From Bryobacterales bacterium (GTDB taxonomy: Bacteria > Acidobacteriota > Terriglobia > Bryobacterales > UBA6623): a stretch of DNA of 58,479 nt. The stretch covers positions 1 through 58,479 of the forward strand of contig JAJEHF010000169.1 of assembly GCA_022823865.1 (NCBI GenBank), written 5' to 3'. This document shows positions 43,696 to 54,200 of the stretch, piece after piece. Numbering within the stretch: the first letter of the stretch is position 1; the number at the start of each line of letters is the position of its first letter. Both the position numbers and the translations under genes were made by a program. The notes under the pieces are model-generated. The model did no database searches. It was given only the letters and a program-made list of their open reading frames with translations, and had not been told where the DNA came from.

Positions 43696-45087
43696 TCAGC
43701 GGCCCGCCGGGCCACGCAGGAGGCGCCTGGAGCTTAGGATGCCCAGCGTGCCAAGCCAAGCCAGCACAGGTGCGTACTCCAAGAAAACCAAGCTGGAATC
43801 GTATTCCCACGCGCCCGTAGCCTCGTAGCCGGGTACCACGTGGTAGGCCAGCGGCGCTAGAGCGGTCCAAAGCAGCAACGGCCGCACCGGATGCACAGCC
43901 AGCAGGGGCAACATCCAGCTCAGATACCACGGAAAGCAATTCGCCGAAAGCAGCAAGACGGCAGTCACCGCGCCCAACTCGCCGAGACACGGAGGGAGCC
44001 GCCGCCACCACAGCCAAGCGACGCAAGCAATCAGAATCCACTTCCCTGCCGTCGCGGCGGACGCCATATCGCCGCCCACCAGCCAGAGCAGCACCGCAAA
44101 CAGGCTGTCGTTGTTGCGCCAGCCCATCGTGAAGCCCTCCAGCACCGCAAGGACCTCGGCGATGCCGTGCCAGTAGACGCTGCAAATCGCGAGGCCGACC
44201 GCGCCACCTGCCAACAGCCCCTTCCAGTGCGCTCGCCAGCGTCCGCGGCTGCGGTCCAGAGCCAGAAACGGGAACAAGACGACCGGCCAGAACTTGCACA
44301 GCGTCGCAATCGTCAGCACGACCAGCGCCCATGTGGGCCTTCCGCGGAGCGACAGCGCCAGGGCCGCCACAGTGAGCGCGACGCCGAGCGCGTCGTTGTG
44401 GCCCTCGACCCAGAACTCCGTCACTGCAAGCGGAGACCACAAGTAGATCAATGCCCATGCCGCGGGCCGTCCGGCGGCCGCCAGCAGCCACATCAGCGCT
44501 GCACCGACACCCAGTTCGGCCAAAGCAAACGGGAGCTTGAACAGCCAGACTTGTGTCCAAGGATCGCTCTCCCAGAGTCGAATGCAGCGGTAGGTCCACA
44601 GGTTCAGCTGTTCCACGACCGGGCCGTACGCTGAAGGCTTGTCCTTTGCGGCGACTCTCGGCCAGGTGGCGTCACGCAAGTCCTCCCACCGTGGATCCTC
44701 CGGCAGAGCCAAGTACGGGTCGCCGCCGGTGTCCTGGACCATGCCCTGCCAGCGGTAGCGCGCAGTGTCCTCAGACAGGCTCGGATGCAACGGCATGACC
44801 GTGACGCGGAACAGCAGCGCCGCAACCCAGATCCAGCGGACCGACCGGGGCGTTGATAAACGGTCTGACGCGCGGATCGCAATCCAGCTGGCCGCGAAAT
44901 AGGCAATCGAAACCAAGAGATAGTAAGCTAGGAACTCAGGGACATTGCTGGCCGGTCGCTCCAGGCGCAGCACCAACAGGAGCCCACCCTCGATGAGGGC
45001 TGCAGCTACCCCTAGGCCCAAGGTCAACCTCCGGGCGCTCGGAGCGGTTGGAGGAGCCTCTGTCGAGCCCTGAGCAAGCGGGTCCAA
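43696..45087 (-). CDS. GT-C fold membrane glycosyltransferase (GT87-like)
   Basis: A 463-residue integral membrane protein with about ten hydrophobic helices. The catalytic loop after the second helix shows LSEDTARYRWQG and GGDPYLALPEDPRW, with acidic residues expected of polyprenyl-phosphate-sugar-dependent transferases; LIYLWSPLAVTEFWVEGHNDALG is typical of DUF2029/GT87 mannosyltransferases. The assigned start is TTG 45087, only 22 bp from the divergent GT2 gene, so the true start is uncertain. It likely transfers a sugar from a lipid carrier on the outer face of the membrane. Confidence 0.8.
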   Translation of the reverse strand: MDPLAQGSTEAPPTAPSARRLTLGLGVAAALIEGGLLLVLRLERPASNVPEFLAYYLLVSIAYFAASWIAIRASDRLSTPRSVRWIWVAALLFRVTVMPLHPSLSEDTARYRWQGMVQDTGGDPYLALPEDPRWEDLRDATWPRVAAKDKPSAYGPVVEQLNLWTYRCIRLWESDPWTQVWLFKLPFALAELGVGAALMWLLAAAGRPAAWALIYLWSPLAVTEFWVEGHNDALGVALTVAALALSLRGRPTWALVVLTIATLCKFWPVVLFPFLALDRSRGRWRAHWKGLLAGGAVGLAICSVYWHGIAEVLAVLEGFTMGWRNNDSLFAVLLWLVGGDMASAATAGKWILIACVAWLWWRRLPPCLGELGAVTAVLLLSANCFPWYLSWMLPLLAVHPVRPLLLWTALAPLAYHVVPGYEATGAWEYDSSLVFLEYAPVLAWLGTLGILSSRRLLRGPAGR

Positions 45088-45109
45088 GATCGCCCCAAGC
45101 GTAACGCAG

Positions 45110-46612
45110 ATGAGTATCGTCGACCTCCTGCTGCTCGGAGCGTACTTCGGGCTGATGGCCGTGCTAAGTCTGTTCGGCCTGCACCGCTATGCGCTGGTCT
45201 ACCTGTACCACCGCCACCGCGATCAGACGCAGGGGCCGCCACAGCGGCAGTTCGAGCAACTGCCCACGGTGACCGTACAGTTGCCTGTCTTCAACGAGCG
45301 CTTCGTCGTTGCTGATCTCGTCAACTCGGTCTGCGCCCTGCGCTACCCCCGGCACCTGCTTCAGATTCAGGTCTTGGACGATTCCACCGACGAGACCTCC
45401 GCCGTTCTGGAGCGCATCGTGGGCGAAAAGCGCGCGGCGGGCGAGCCGATCGAATACATCCACCGCTCTAATCGGGAGGGCTACAAGGCCGGCGCCCTCG
45501 CGGCAGGCTTGCGCCAGGCGTCCGGCGAGTTGGTCGCGATCTTCGACGCAGACTTCACCCCCGAGCATGACTTTCTCGAAAAGCTCGTCCACTATTTCGC
45601 CGACCCCGAGGTCGGCATGGTCCAAGCGCGCTGGACCTTCCGAAACCGCAATCTGTCGCTGCTGACCCGGGTTCAGGCAATGCTGCTGGACGGCCACTTC
45701 GTCTTCGAACACGGGGGCCGCGCCCGGTCCGGCCGTTTCTTCAACTTCAACGGTACGGCCGGGATGCTCCGCAGGGCGATGATCGAGGATGCCGGGGGAT
45801 GGCAGCACGACACGCTTACCGAAGACACCGATCTGAGCTACCGGGCGCAGCTGCGGGGTTGGAAGTTCTTGTACGCGTCACACGTGGAAGCGCCATCCGA
45901 GCTGCCCGCCGACATGGCCGACTTCCAAGTCCAGCAGTTCCGCTGGGCCAAGGGGCTCCTGCAGACCGGACTGAAGCTGCTGCCAACTCTGTTCCGCTCC
46001 GTCCAGCCCGTGAAGATCAAGCTAGAGGCCGCGTTTCACCTCCTCGCCAACACCGCTTATCCGATGATGCTGCTCCTGGCTGCGCTCATCCTGCCCTCCA
46101 TGCTTGTGCGCCATGAATTCCTGGACGGCCGGCTGCTCTGGCTGGACCTGCCCGCATTCTTGCTCACGTTCTGCTCCCTCTCCAGCTTCTATACCCTGTC
46201 CCAGGCGGAGCTGGGTCGCGGCGGAGTCCATCGCCACCTGAAACTGGTGCCGCCGCTGGTGCTCGCAGGCATCTCGCTCTCCATTAGCAACTCGCGGGCG
46301 GTGCTGGACGCCATGCGCGGGTCGCGCTCGGCCTTCGAGCGCACGGCGAAATATAGCGGCGACCGCAGTGCCGCGACGCTCGCGCGCAGGGCGTACGGCC
46401 GTCGCGGCGGATGGCGGGTGATCGCCAACTTGGCCGCGGCCAGCTATTTCGCGGTCTGTCTAGGCGTCGCAGTCGACATCGAGCACTGGCTCGGCCTGCC
46501 AGTGATCGCGCTCTTTCTGGCCGGGTTCTCGTATGCCGGCTTCTCCATGGTGAGCGACGCACGCACAGACGACCAAGCTGTGTTGCGCACGGCCGACGAT
46601 TCGGCACCGTGA
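45110..46612 (+). CDS. Processive membrane glycosyltransferase family 2
   Basis: A 500-residue protein with an N-terminal membrane helix, a cytosolic GT-A domain and four or more C-terminal helices. Motifs of the cellulose-synthase/glucosylceramide-synthase type are present: QLPVFNE, LDDSTDET, FDADF (DxD), TEDTDLSYR (catalytic Asp) and QQFRWAKG (QxxRW). It uses a nucleotide sugar to build a polysaccharide or glycolipid. It is divergent from the GT-C gene by 22 bp, and together they point to surface glycan assembly. Product unknown. Confidence 0.9.
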   Translation: MSIVDLLLLGAYFGLMAVLSLFGLHRYALVYLYHRHRDQTQGPPQRQFEQLPTVTVQLPVFNERFVVADLVNSVCALRYPRHLLQIQVLDDSTDETSAVLERIVGEKRAAGEPIEYIHRSNREGYKAGALAAGLRQASGELVAIFDADFTPEHDFLEKLVHYFADPEVGMVQARWTFRNRNLSLLTRVQAMLLDGHFVFEHGGRARSGRFFNFNGTAGMLRRAMIEDAGGWQHDTLTEDTDLSYRAQLRGWKFLYASHVEAPSELPADMADFQVQQFRWAKGLLQTGLKLLPTLFRSVQPVKIKLEAAFHLLANTAYPMMLLLAALILPSMLVRHEFLDGRLLWLDLPAFLLTFCSLSSFYTLSQAELGRGGVHRHLKLVPPLVLAGISLSISNSRAVLDAMRGSRSAFERTAKYSGDRSAATLARRAYGRRGGWRVIANLAAASYFAVCLGVAVDIEHWLGLPVIALFLAGFSYAGFSMVSDARTDDQAVLRTADDSAP

Positions 46613-46697
46613 AGAGGGCCAGTCCGAGCGCAGGCGAGAACATTCCCGCCAGTCTTGTACTGGCTGGCTGCTTCCGGCAAAATAGGGGATCGGCGCG

Positions 46698-47033
46698 ATG
46701 ACCAGTTTTCGCATCCTGTACCTGACCGCTGACGCGGGCGAGAGGTTCCGGGAACGAAGTCCGCGCAAGCCCCCCTTCGTGTTGCGCAAGTCCCACTACG
46801 AGAGCGGTCCGGAGCTGACCGCAGAGGGTCCATACGAGCTGTGGCGCACGCTCCGCGAGCAATCCGACGAGGGTGGCGAGCCCGGCGCCGCGAGGCCCAT
46901 CGAAGTTGGCGATGCGCTGGAGACAGCCGATGGCTTGCTGCTGTGCAACTTCTGGGGCTTTGACGCCGCTCGATGGATGGATGCGGAGGAATCCGAGGGA
47001 CATGGCGCAGCTGCCGAGAACGGCGCACCTTGA
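46698..47033 (+). CDS. Small conserved hypothetical protein
   Basis: A 111-residue acidic soluble protein beginning MTSFRILYLTADAGERFRE. It has no signal, membrane helix or catalytic motif. The pattern (short beta strands RILYL, PPFVLR, ALETADGLLLCNFWGFDAARW) is that of a small conserved protein seen in Acidobacteria with no known role. It lies 85 bp after the GT2 gene and may share its transcript. Confidence 0.6.
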   Translation: MTSFRILYLTADAGERFRERSPRKPPFVLRKSHYESGPELTAEGPYELWRTLREQSDEGGEPGAARPIEVGDALETADGLLLCNFWGFDAARWMDAEESEGHGAAAENGAP

Positions 47034-47214
47034 TGCGAGCGTCAGCCTCGCTCCTACTTCTGAATGACCGCTAGAAACACCTCTGACCTCGCCTGCCTGC
47101 GCCGGAACTGGCGCAGCCTGGCGGAATGCGCCGGGTTACCGCTCCGTGGGAGGCAGCCTACTGCGCGCGCGGCCCAGCGGTCGTCCAGCTCTGTGACCAA
47201 GACGGAATTCGCCC

Positions 47215-49029
47215 ATGGGCCCAGTTGAAATTTGCAAACAGCGGCTAGAGAGCCGCCACAGTGAGTACAGGCACTGGAAGCAGCGGCACCGCTGGTTCGG
47301 CAACGCCCGCCTGGCCGCGGCCGGACTGAGCCTGCTAGGTCTGTGGTGGGTCGAGAGCACGTTCCCATCGTTGACGTGGTGGGCGGTGGGCCTGCTCGTG
47401 GTTGCGTTTCTCGCCTCCTCCAAGGTGTTCTCGCGGCTGGAGGATCTGCGCCGGTCCGCGGGCATCGCGATGATGTTCTACGCCACCCCGGTCATGGGGG
47501 AGAAGCGCAAGACTGCCTCGAGTCAGTCCGACGCCCTTACCCTGCCGGAAGAGCACCCCTACGCACGAGACGTGGACCTCGCCGAAGACGGAGGGCTGAT
47601 TGACTTCCTTAACCTGGGATCGACCCAAGATGGATTGCTGATCCTATCGAACATGCTGGCCAAGCCCGCCTCCCGGGAGGAGATCATCGAACGCCAGGCC
47701 GCGGTCAAGGAGCTCAAGTCGCAGCTCGACCTCCGCGAACGGCTCTTCGTGGAGGGTTCGAAGAAGCTGCCCTACATCCGGACCGACCTCCTGAAGTCCT
47801 GGGCCGAAAAGCAACCGGTCGCGGCGCCGAAATGGTTCCCGGCAAGCTGCTTCGCGCTCAGCGTGGCATTCGTGGTCCAAGCCGTGCTAGTGGCCCTCGG
47901 CCCGACCCCGGCCGGCCTCTTGGCCCTCGTCGGCATACTTCTGGCCGAGCTCGTGCTGTGGAAGTTCGGCCAGCGCTATTTGACCATGCAGGTTGTCACT
48001 TCCGAGGGCATCCACCATGACTGCAACGAGTTGCGCTCGCTTGTGAAGGTATTGGACGGACAGGAATTTCACTCCCGCAACCTGCGGGAGCTATCCAACG
48101 ATCTGCGGCGAGATGGCCGGCGCGCCAGCCAGTTGCTGCGGGGCTTCTGCCGCTTGGTCTCGTTGTTCGAGCAGCGCCACAACCAAATCGTCGGCATGTT
48201 CGGCCCGCTGGTGCTCTACCAGACCCAGGCAGCGCTCGCGCTGGAGCGCTGGCGGGTGGCGCACGCCCACCAGCTGCCGCAATGGATCGACGCAATTGGC
48301 GCATTCGAAGCGTACTCGTCCATCAGCTGCTTCGCCTTCGAGCATCCGCTGTACAGCTTTCCGAGCGTGGTCGAGGAAGGGCCCGTCCTCAAGGCCGAGG
48401 GACTGGCCCATCCGCTGCTGGGGGAAGAAGCCGTGGCGAACGACGTCGACCTCGACCGCGGTCATCCCGTCTTGGTCGTCAGCGGCGCAAACATGGCAGG
48501 CAAGAGCACGCTCCTGCGGACGATCGGCACCAGCGTCGCGCTCACGTACGCCGGTGCCCCGGTTCGGGCTCTCTCGATGACGATTTCGGCCATGGACGTG
48601 GTCGCTTCCATTCGCGTGAAGGACTCGCTGCAGCGCGGCGAGTCGCGCTTCGCCGCCGAACTCAACCGGATCCGGCTGGTCCTGGAGAGCATCCGGTCCG
48701 GCCATCCGACCTTGGTGCTAATCGACGAGCTCTTCGCCGGCACCAACTCCTACGACCGCTACGCCGGCGCGGTCGTGCTGGCGGAGTTCTTGCTGGGGAG
48801 CGATTCCTCGCTGGCCGTGCTGTCAACGCATGACCGCAATGTGACGCGGTGGGCGGAGGAGGGACCCGCGCGCGTGACCAACGCCCACTTCCGCGATGTC
48901 TTCAGCGACGGCGAGATGCACTTCGACTACCGGCTGCATCAGGGCCCGGCCATGCGCGGCAACGCGATCGAACTAATGAAGCAGGCCGGCATGCCGATGC
49001 CGGAGACGCTGCCGAGCCCGGAAGCCTAA
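47215..49029 (+). CDS. Membrane-anchored MutS-like ATPase
   Basis: A 604-residue MutS-family protein without the mismatch-recognition domain. Two N-terminal membrane helices (about residues 30-70) are followed by the MutS core (IDFLNLGSTQDG), another hydrophobic pair near residues 220-250, and the ATPase: Walker A GANMAGKS at 424-431, Walker B LVLIDELFAGTN with Asp504-Glu505, and STHDRN. Such membrane MutS-like proteins are widespread in Acidobacteria and Bacteroidetes, with unknown function. It does not look like MutS1 or MutS2 (no Smr domain). It is convergent with an SRAP-domain gene 19 bp away. Confidence 0.87.
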   Translation: MGPVEICKQRLESRHSEYRHWKQRHRWFGNARLAAAGLSLLGLWWVESTFPSLTWWAVGLLVVAFLASSKVFSRLEDLRRSAGIAMMFYATPVMGEKRKTASSQSDALTLPEEHPYARDVDLAEDGGLIDFLNLGSTQDGLLILSNMLAKPASREEIIERQAAVKELKSQLDLRERLFVEGSKKLPYIRTDLLKSWAEKQPVAAPKWFPASCFALSVAFVVQAVLVALGPTPAGLLALVGILLAELVLWKFGQRYLTMQVVTSEGIHHDCNELRSLVKVLDGQEFHSRNLRELSNDLRRDGRRASQLLRGFCRLVSLFEQRHNQIVGMFGPLVLYQTQAALALERWRVAHAHQLPQWIDAIGAFEAYSSISCFAFEHPLYSFPSVVEEGPVLKAEGLAHPLLGEEAVANDVDLDRGHPVLVVSGANMAGKSTLLRTIGTSVALTYAGAPVRALSMTISAMDVVASIRVKDSLQRGESRFAAELNRIRLVLESIRSGHPTLVLIDELFAGTNSYDRYAGAVVLAEFLLGSDSSLAVLSTHDRNVTRWAEEGPARVTNAHFRDVFSDGEMHFDYRLHQGPAMRGNAIELMKQAGMPMPETLPSPEA

Positions 49030-49049
49030 GCGCAGCGGGATTCTGCGCT
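49029..49049. terminator. Bidirectional hairpin between convergent genes
   Basis: AGCGCAG at 49029-49035 pairs with CTGCGCT at 49043-49049 around a 7-nt loop. The two genes' stop codons form the edges of the stem, so the hairpin fills the 19-bp spacer. It could stop transcription from both sides, although no T tract is present. Confidence 0.55.
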
Positions 49050-49714
49050 CAGACCGCGGCCAGCACCTCCGGAAAATCGTTCCTGGGGTTGTTGACTTCC
49101 GGACTTACCCTGCGGAAGTCGAACGGCCCGGGCAGAGGAGTCTGCACCAGCGCGAGCAGTTCTGGATGGCGAGCGGCCGGATCCAGCCATTCCCCGTAGC
49201 GCTCGCGTGGGATGATCGCAGGCTGGCGGTGATGCAGCCACTGCATCGACGGATCCGCCGGACAGGTCAGAACCGTAAAGGAATCGATCCGGCCGCCGCC
49301 GCGGTCCCAACTCTCCCACAGGCCCGCGAAGGAAAGCGGTTCCCCGCCCCGCGATATCCACCACGGCTGCTTGCGCGGGCCGTCGTTTTGCCACTCGAAC
49401 CAGCCGTTGGCCGGCACCAGGCAGCGACGGCGCCGGAACGCGCTGCGAAACGCCGGCTTGGAGTCGACCGTCTCGGAGCGGGCGTTGATCAAGCGAGCAC
49501 CGATCTTGGCGTCGCGCGACCATGCCGGGACCAGGCCCCAGCGCTGGGCGGCCAGCTCGCGCTGTCCGCCCAGGTCCGCTGTGCAGACGCCGAAGATCTG
49601 CGTCGGCGCACCGTTCCAGCGGCGGCGCAGCTCGATCTGCGGAGAAAAAGGATCCAGTTCGTACAGATCGACTAGCTCACCCCCGTCGACATCTTGGGTG
49701 AATCGTCCACACAT
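49049..49714 (-). CDS. yedK: SRAP/HMCES-family abasic-site protein
   Basis: A 221-residue SOS-response-associated peptidase. The start at ATG 49714 exposes MCGRFTQ, whose Cys2 becomes the N-terminal nucleophile that forms a thiazolidine bond with abasic sites in single-stranded DNA. Other active-site elements are visible: NARSET (Asn and Glu), RRCLVPANGWFEW, and HHRQPAIIP with the conserved His. A farther upstream start would bury Cys2 and is rejected. It protects replication forks at abasic lesions. Divergent from the RND operon. Confidence 0.92.
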   Translation of the reverse strand: MCGRFTQDVDGGELVDLYELDPFSPQIELRRRWNGAPTQIFGVCTADLGGQRELAAQRWGLVPAWSRDAKIGARLINARSETVDSKPAFRSAFRRRRCLVPANGWFEWQNDGPRKQPWWISRGGEPLSFAGLWESWDRGGGRIDSFTVLTCPADPSMQWLHHRQPAIIPRERYGEWLDPAARHPELLALVQTPLPGPFDFRRVSPEVNNPRNDFPEVLAAV

Positions 49715-49969
49715 CGCGTTCCCTGCCGGACCGGCCCGGCAGCCTCCATCATAGACTGCGCGACGCGTGCGGCTGCCCGTGAACCCGCTTCCACTGTCGG
49801 GGATTGCGGTCATTCCAGCGTGATTCGAATCCGTGGTGCATACTCAAGAAAGGAGTGGCAGAAACTGAAACTTCGGGCGGCGCTCGGGGTTAACCAATAG
49901 AACGGCAGGCGCGTCTAAGTGGTGTCCTTGGCCCAGATTTTGACCGCGGCAGTGCCAGTGACGGATTAG

Positions 49970-51181
49970 ATGACCACTCGTGGCAAAACCTACGCATCGC
50001 TGCTCGCGGTCGTGGCGCTGACAGCGGGGGGATTCGCAGCCAAGGGTTGGCTGGCAGACGAGGGCTCCGACAAGTCCGGCCAGGACGGCTCCCGAGCGCT
50101 GACCGAGGGCGATGCCGTGCCCGTCTCCACGGAAATTGCGATGCGGGGACCGATCTCACACTTGCTCGGATCGACCGCGAACCTGCGCGCCCGGCGGGAG
50201 GTGGCCGTGGCAGCGCAAGCGGCCGGAATCGTCACCTCGGTGAAGGCCGAAGAGGGCGACTTCGTAGAGGCCGGGCAAGTGCTCTGCGCGATCGACGACC
50301 GGGACTTGCAGATCGACCTAGAACTCGCTAAGCAGAGGCTGGCCCAGACAAAGATCCAACTCGAGTCCGCCGTGATCCGAGCGGACCAGACCCGGACCCG
50401 GCTGCGCAACAAGCGCACGGAGCTCGAGCGCAACGAGGAGGCGCTGCGGGAGGGCCTGCTCGCCGAGTCGGAGGTCGCGGTCCAGCGCCACGAGATCGAC
50501 GACCTAGAGCATGAAATCCAGGCCGTGGAGTCCGCCGTGCGCGAGAACCGCCTCAGGCAGGACGAGCTCAATTCCGAGATTCGCAAGGTCGAGCTGCAGA
50601 TCTCGCAAACAGCGATCACAGCGCCTTTCGCCGGGCGGATCACGGAGCGCACCGTCGAACTCGGCCAATCCATCCGCAGCGCGGAGAAACTGTTCAAGCT
50701 GGGCGCCTTTACGCCGCTGTACGCCGATGTGTACCTGCCAGAGAACGACTCGCGCTCTGTGCGGGCCGGCCAGAAGGCCGAGCTGCGCTTGGGTAGCGCC
50801 AGCGGCGAGTCGGCCGAAGGAGCCGTCGAGCGCGTCAGCCCGGTCGTGGATGACGAGACCGGCACGGTGAAGGTGACCGTGCGATTCAGGCCTCCCAACT
50901 CGGCCTTCCGCCCGGGAGCATTCGTGCGCGTCGAGATCGAAACGCACACCTTGGATGACGCCATCCTGATCCCGAAGCAGTCCGTGATTGAAGAAGGCGG
51001 GCAGACCTACGTGGTGCTGGTCGGGGAGGACAGCACGGCCCAGCGCACCGCCGTAGAACTCGGCTACCAAGACGAGACCGCGATTCAGGTGACGGCCGGA
51101 CTGGATGCCGGCGCGATCGTCGTGACCGCAGGCCAGGGCAAGCTCAAGGATGGGGACAAGACCCGTGTGGTCGCGAACTAG
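49970..51181 (+). CDS. RND efflux periplasmic adaptor subunit
   Basis: A 403-residue membrane-fusion protein. It has an N-terminal membrane anchor (residues 8-27), a lipoyl half-motif (VAVAAQAAGIVTSVKAEEGDFVEAGQVLCAIDDRDL split by the hairpin), a long alpha-hairpin coiled coil (about residues 105-205), then TAITAPFAGRITERTVELGQ, the beta-barrel domain and the membrane-proximal domain (ILIPKQSVIEEGGQTYV). It bridges the inner-membrane pumps that follow to an outer-membrane channel encoded elsewhere. First gene of a three-gene operon. Confidence 0.93.
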   Translation: MTTRGKTYASLLAVVALTAGGFAAKGWLADEGSDKSGQDGSRALTEGDAVPVSTEIAMRGPISHLLGSTANLRARREVAVAAQAAGIVTSVKAEEGDFVEAGQVLCAIDDRDLQIDLELAKQRLAQTKIQLESAVIRADQTRTRLRNKRTELERNEEALREGLLAESEVAVQRHEIDDLEHEIQAVESAVRENRLRQDELNSEIRKVELQISQTAITAPFAGRITERTVELGQSIRSAEKLFKLGAFTPLYADVYLPENDSRSVRAGQKAELRLGSASGESAEGAVERVSPVVDDETGTVKVTVRFRPPNSAFRPGAFVRVEIETHTLDDAILIPKQSVIEEGGQTYVVLVGEDSTAQRTAVELGYQDETAIQVTAGLDAGAIVVTAGQGKLKDGDKTRVVAN

Positions 51182-51232
51182 CGAGCTCTTGCGGGCGCCT
51201 AGCAGCTGCCGGTCCGGTGGCGGGACCAGCCG

Positions 51233-54200
51233 GTGCAGATCACGCGTGTAGCGATCCGGCGCCCGGTCACGGTCTTCATGGCCGTCACGGCGGTGCTGCT
51301 GTTCGGCTATGTGTCGCTGGACCGGCTGGCCCTCAATCTCCTGCCGGAAATCTCCTACCCGTCGCTGACCATCCAGACTGACTACGAAGACGCCGCGCCC
51401 GAGGAGATCGAGGCGCTGCTCACTCGCCCGGTCGAAGAGGCCGTCGGCGTGGTCGGGGGCCTCAACCGCATCAGCTCGATCTCCCGCCCGGGGCAGTCCG
51501 AGGTGGTTCTGGAGTTCAACTGGGACACCGACATGGACATCGCGGGCGTGGACGTGCGCGAGAAGCTCGACCTGATCGAGTTCCCGCAGGATTCCGAGCG
51601 CCCGGTGATCCTGCGCTTCGATCCGGCGAACGACCCGATCCTGCGCATCCAAGTCCACGGCGGCCTGACCCTGGCCCGGCTGCGCGACATTGCGGACCGG
51701 GAGTTCTCTAAACGCCTCGAATCGGTCGAAGGGGTCGCGGCTGTGAAAGTGGTCGGCGGCCGCGAAGAGCAGATCCGCGTCGAGATCGACGAGCGGCGAG
51801 TGGCCGAGCTGGGCCTGTCGATAACGCAAGTGACCGACATCTTGCGGCAAGAGAACCTCAACCAAGCCAGCGGCAGCCTGTACGACCTCGACATGAACTA
51901 CATGGTCCGCATGGTCAACGAGTTCCGCGTGGTTGACGACGTGCGCGGGATCGTGGTCGCAGACAAGGCAGGCCGCAAGATCCTGCTGCGCGATGTCGCT
52001 CGCGTGTGGCGCGGCTCCAAGGAGCGCGAAATCATCGCGCGCTACAACGGCAGCGAGAGCGTCGAGATGGCCGTGTACAAGGAGGGCGACGCCAACACCG
52101 TGACGGTCTCGCGCGCGGTCATGGATCTGCTCGAGAGGATGAGCAAGGAACCGACGTTCCCGCAAGGTGTGCAGACCGCGGCAGTCTTCGACCAGTCGCG
52201 CTTTATCACCCAAAGCGTCGACAACGTCCTCGCGGCCGCCTTGGTCGGCGGCCTGCTGGCGACCCTTGTCCTGTTCGTCTTCCTGCGCGACGGCCGCAGC
52301 ACGGCCATCATCGCCGCTTCGATCCCCATCGCGGTCATGGCAACATTCGCGGCCATGTACCAGTCCGGAATCACGCTCAACATCATGTCCCTAGGGGGGG
52401 TCGCCCTGGGCGTCGGAATGCTGGTGGACAACTCGATCGTGGTGCTCGAGGCAGTGCATCGGCACCGAGAGCCAGGCAAGCCGCTGGCGGAGGTCGTCTA
52501 CAACGGCACCAAGGAAGTCGCAATGCCGGTCACGGCTTCGACGCTCACGACAGTGGCCGTTTTTCTCCCGCTTGTCTTCGTGGAGGGCATCGCCGGCCAG
52601 TTGTTCCGCGACCAAGCGCTCACCATCACGTTCTCGCTGCTGGCGTCGCTAGGGATCGCACTGACGGTGATCCCGATGCTGCTGTCGGCGCGCTTTCGCA
52701 CCGCGAGCGAGTTGGGCGTGCCGGCCGCGCCGGTCAAGCGCTCCGCGCGGCCTGCTAACCGCTATGCCGCTTGGGGGGCCGACGCGCTGACCTTCGTCAC
52801 CGTGGACGCCCCGCAAGTGATTGTCGGCGATCTCCGCGCGGCAGCGCGCTCCGTGTCCGCGCGGGTGTCGCGCTTGGCCGGCCCGGCGCTGTCGGCGTTT
52901 GACCGGGGAATTGCCCTGCTGGAGGCGCGCTACGAGAAGCTCTTGGAGTCCTCGCTCAACGCCAAGCGGACCGTCTTATGCGGCGTCGTGGGCGCAGTGC
53001 TAGTGGCCGGGATCACCCTCCAGTTCTTGGGAGGAGAGTTGATCCCGCCGTTATCGCAAGGCGAGTTCTCCTTCGAGGTCGAGCTGCCCGAGGGCCGACC
53101 GCTGGAGGCCACCGACGCTGCCATGCGAAAGATCGAGAGTGAGGCCCGAGCCATTCCTGGGGTCGCCGCTGTCTTCTCCTCCGTCGGCGGCAGCCAAGAG
53201 AACCAGTTCGCGAGCGGCGACTTGCAGGAGCATATCGGCACGCTACACGTGGTGCTCGCCGACCGTGAGGACGACAACGTCGAGGAGGAGGTGATCCGCC
53301 AGATCCGCTCTCTGATCCTGGACATTCCCGAGGCCGAGCCGACCTTCCAGCGCCCCAGCCTCTTCAGCTTCAAGACGCCGGTAGAGGTGGAGGTGTTCGC
53401 CTACGAGATCGAAGACCAGCGAGTGGCAGCCGGCCTGATCGCCGACCGCATGTCCCGCATCGAAGGGCTGCGCGACGTCGAGACCACCGCCCGCTTGGGA
53501 AGCCCGGAGATCCAGATCCGCTTCGACCGGCGGCGCTTGAAGCGCCTTGGCCTGCGAGAGGAGCAGGTCTCCAACGTGCTGCGAAACAAGATCCGCGGAA
53601 ACGTGGCTTCGCGCTATCGCGAGGGCGACCGTCAGATCGACATCTTGGTGCGGGTCGACGAGCCTGACCGCGACGCAATCTCCGACATCGAGAACATGGT
53701 CATCAACAGCGCTCCCCGACAGGTGCCGAGTCCGCCAGGCGGCGTCTCTGAGAACGACGACGCGCAGGCACAGGAATCCGCCCAAGGACAAGGCGAGCCC
53801 CGCAGCGATGGCGAGCCTTCCCCCGGCCGGCGGGCGAGGGCACCGTTCGTGCCGATCCGGCTGGGCCAGGTGGCCGAGGTCGAGGTGCGGCGCGGCCCAG
53901 CGGAGATCCGCCGGATCCGCTCGCAACGGGCCGCGGTCGTGAGGGCCAATCTGAGCGGGCGCGACCTTAGCGGCGCATCTGCCGAGATCCGAGCCATGCT
54001 CGCCGAACTGCGCCCGATACTTCCCGTGGGGGCGACGGCTAGCATCGGGGGGCAAAACCAAGAGCTCGAGGTCTCATTCCGAAGCCTCGCGTTCGCCCTG
54101 GCGCTGGCTGTGTTCCTCGTCTATCTCGTGATGGCATCGCAGTTCGAGTCGCTGCTGCACCCGTTCATCATCCTGCTAATGGTCCCGCTGGGCTTGGTCG

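Noticed and set aside
43253..44599. 448-residue reverse-strand frame over rpmA and the GT-C gene
   Set aside because: It is a frame-shifted shadow of the GT-C gene and crosses rpmA; composition is not protein-like.
50504..52213. 569-residue reverse-strand frame over the RND genes
   Set aside because: Antisense shadow of the adaptor and first permease in a high-GC genome.
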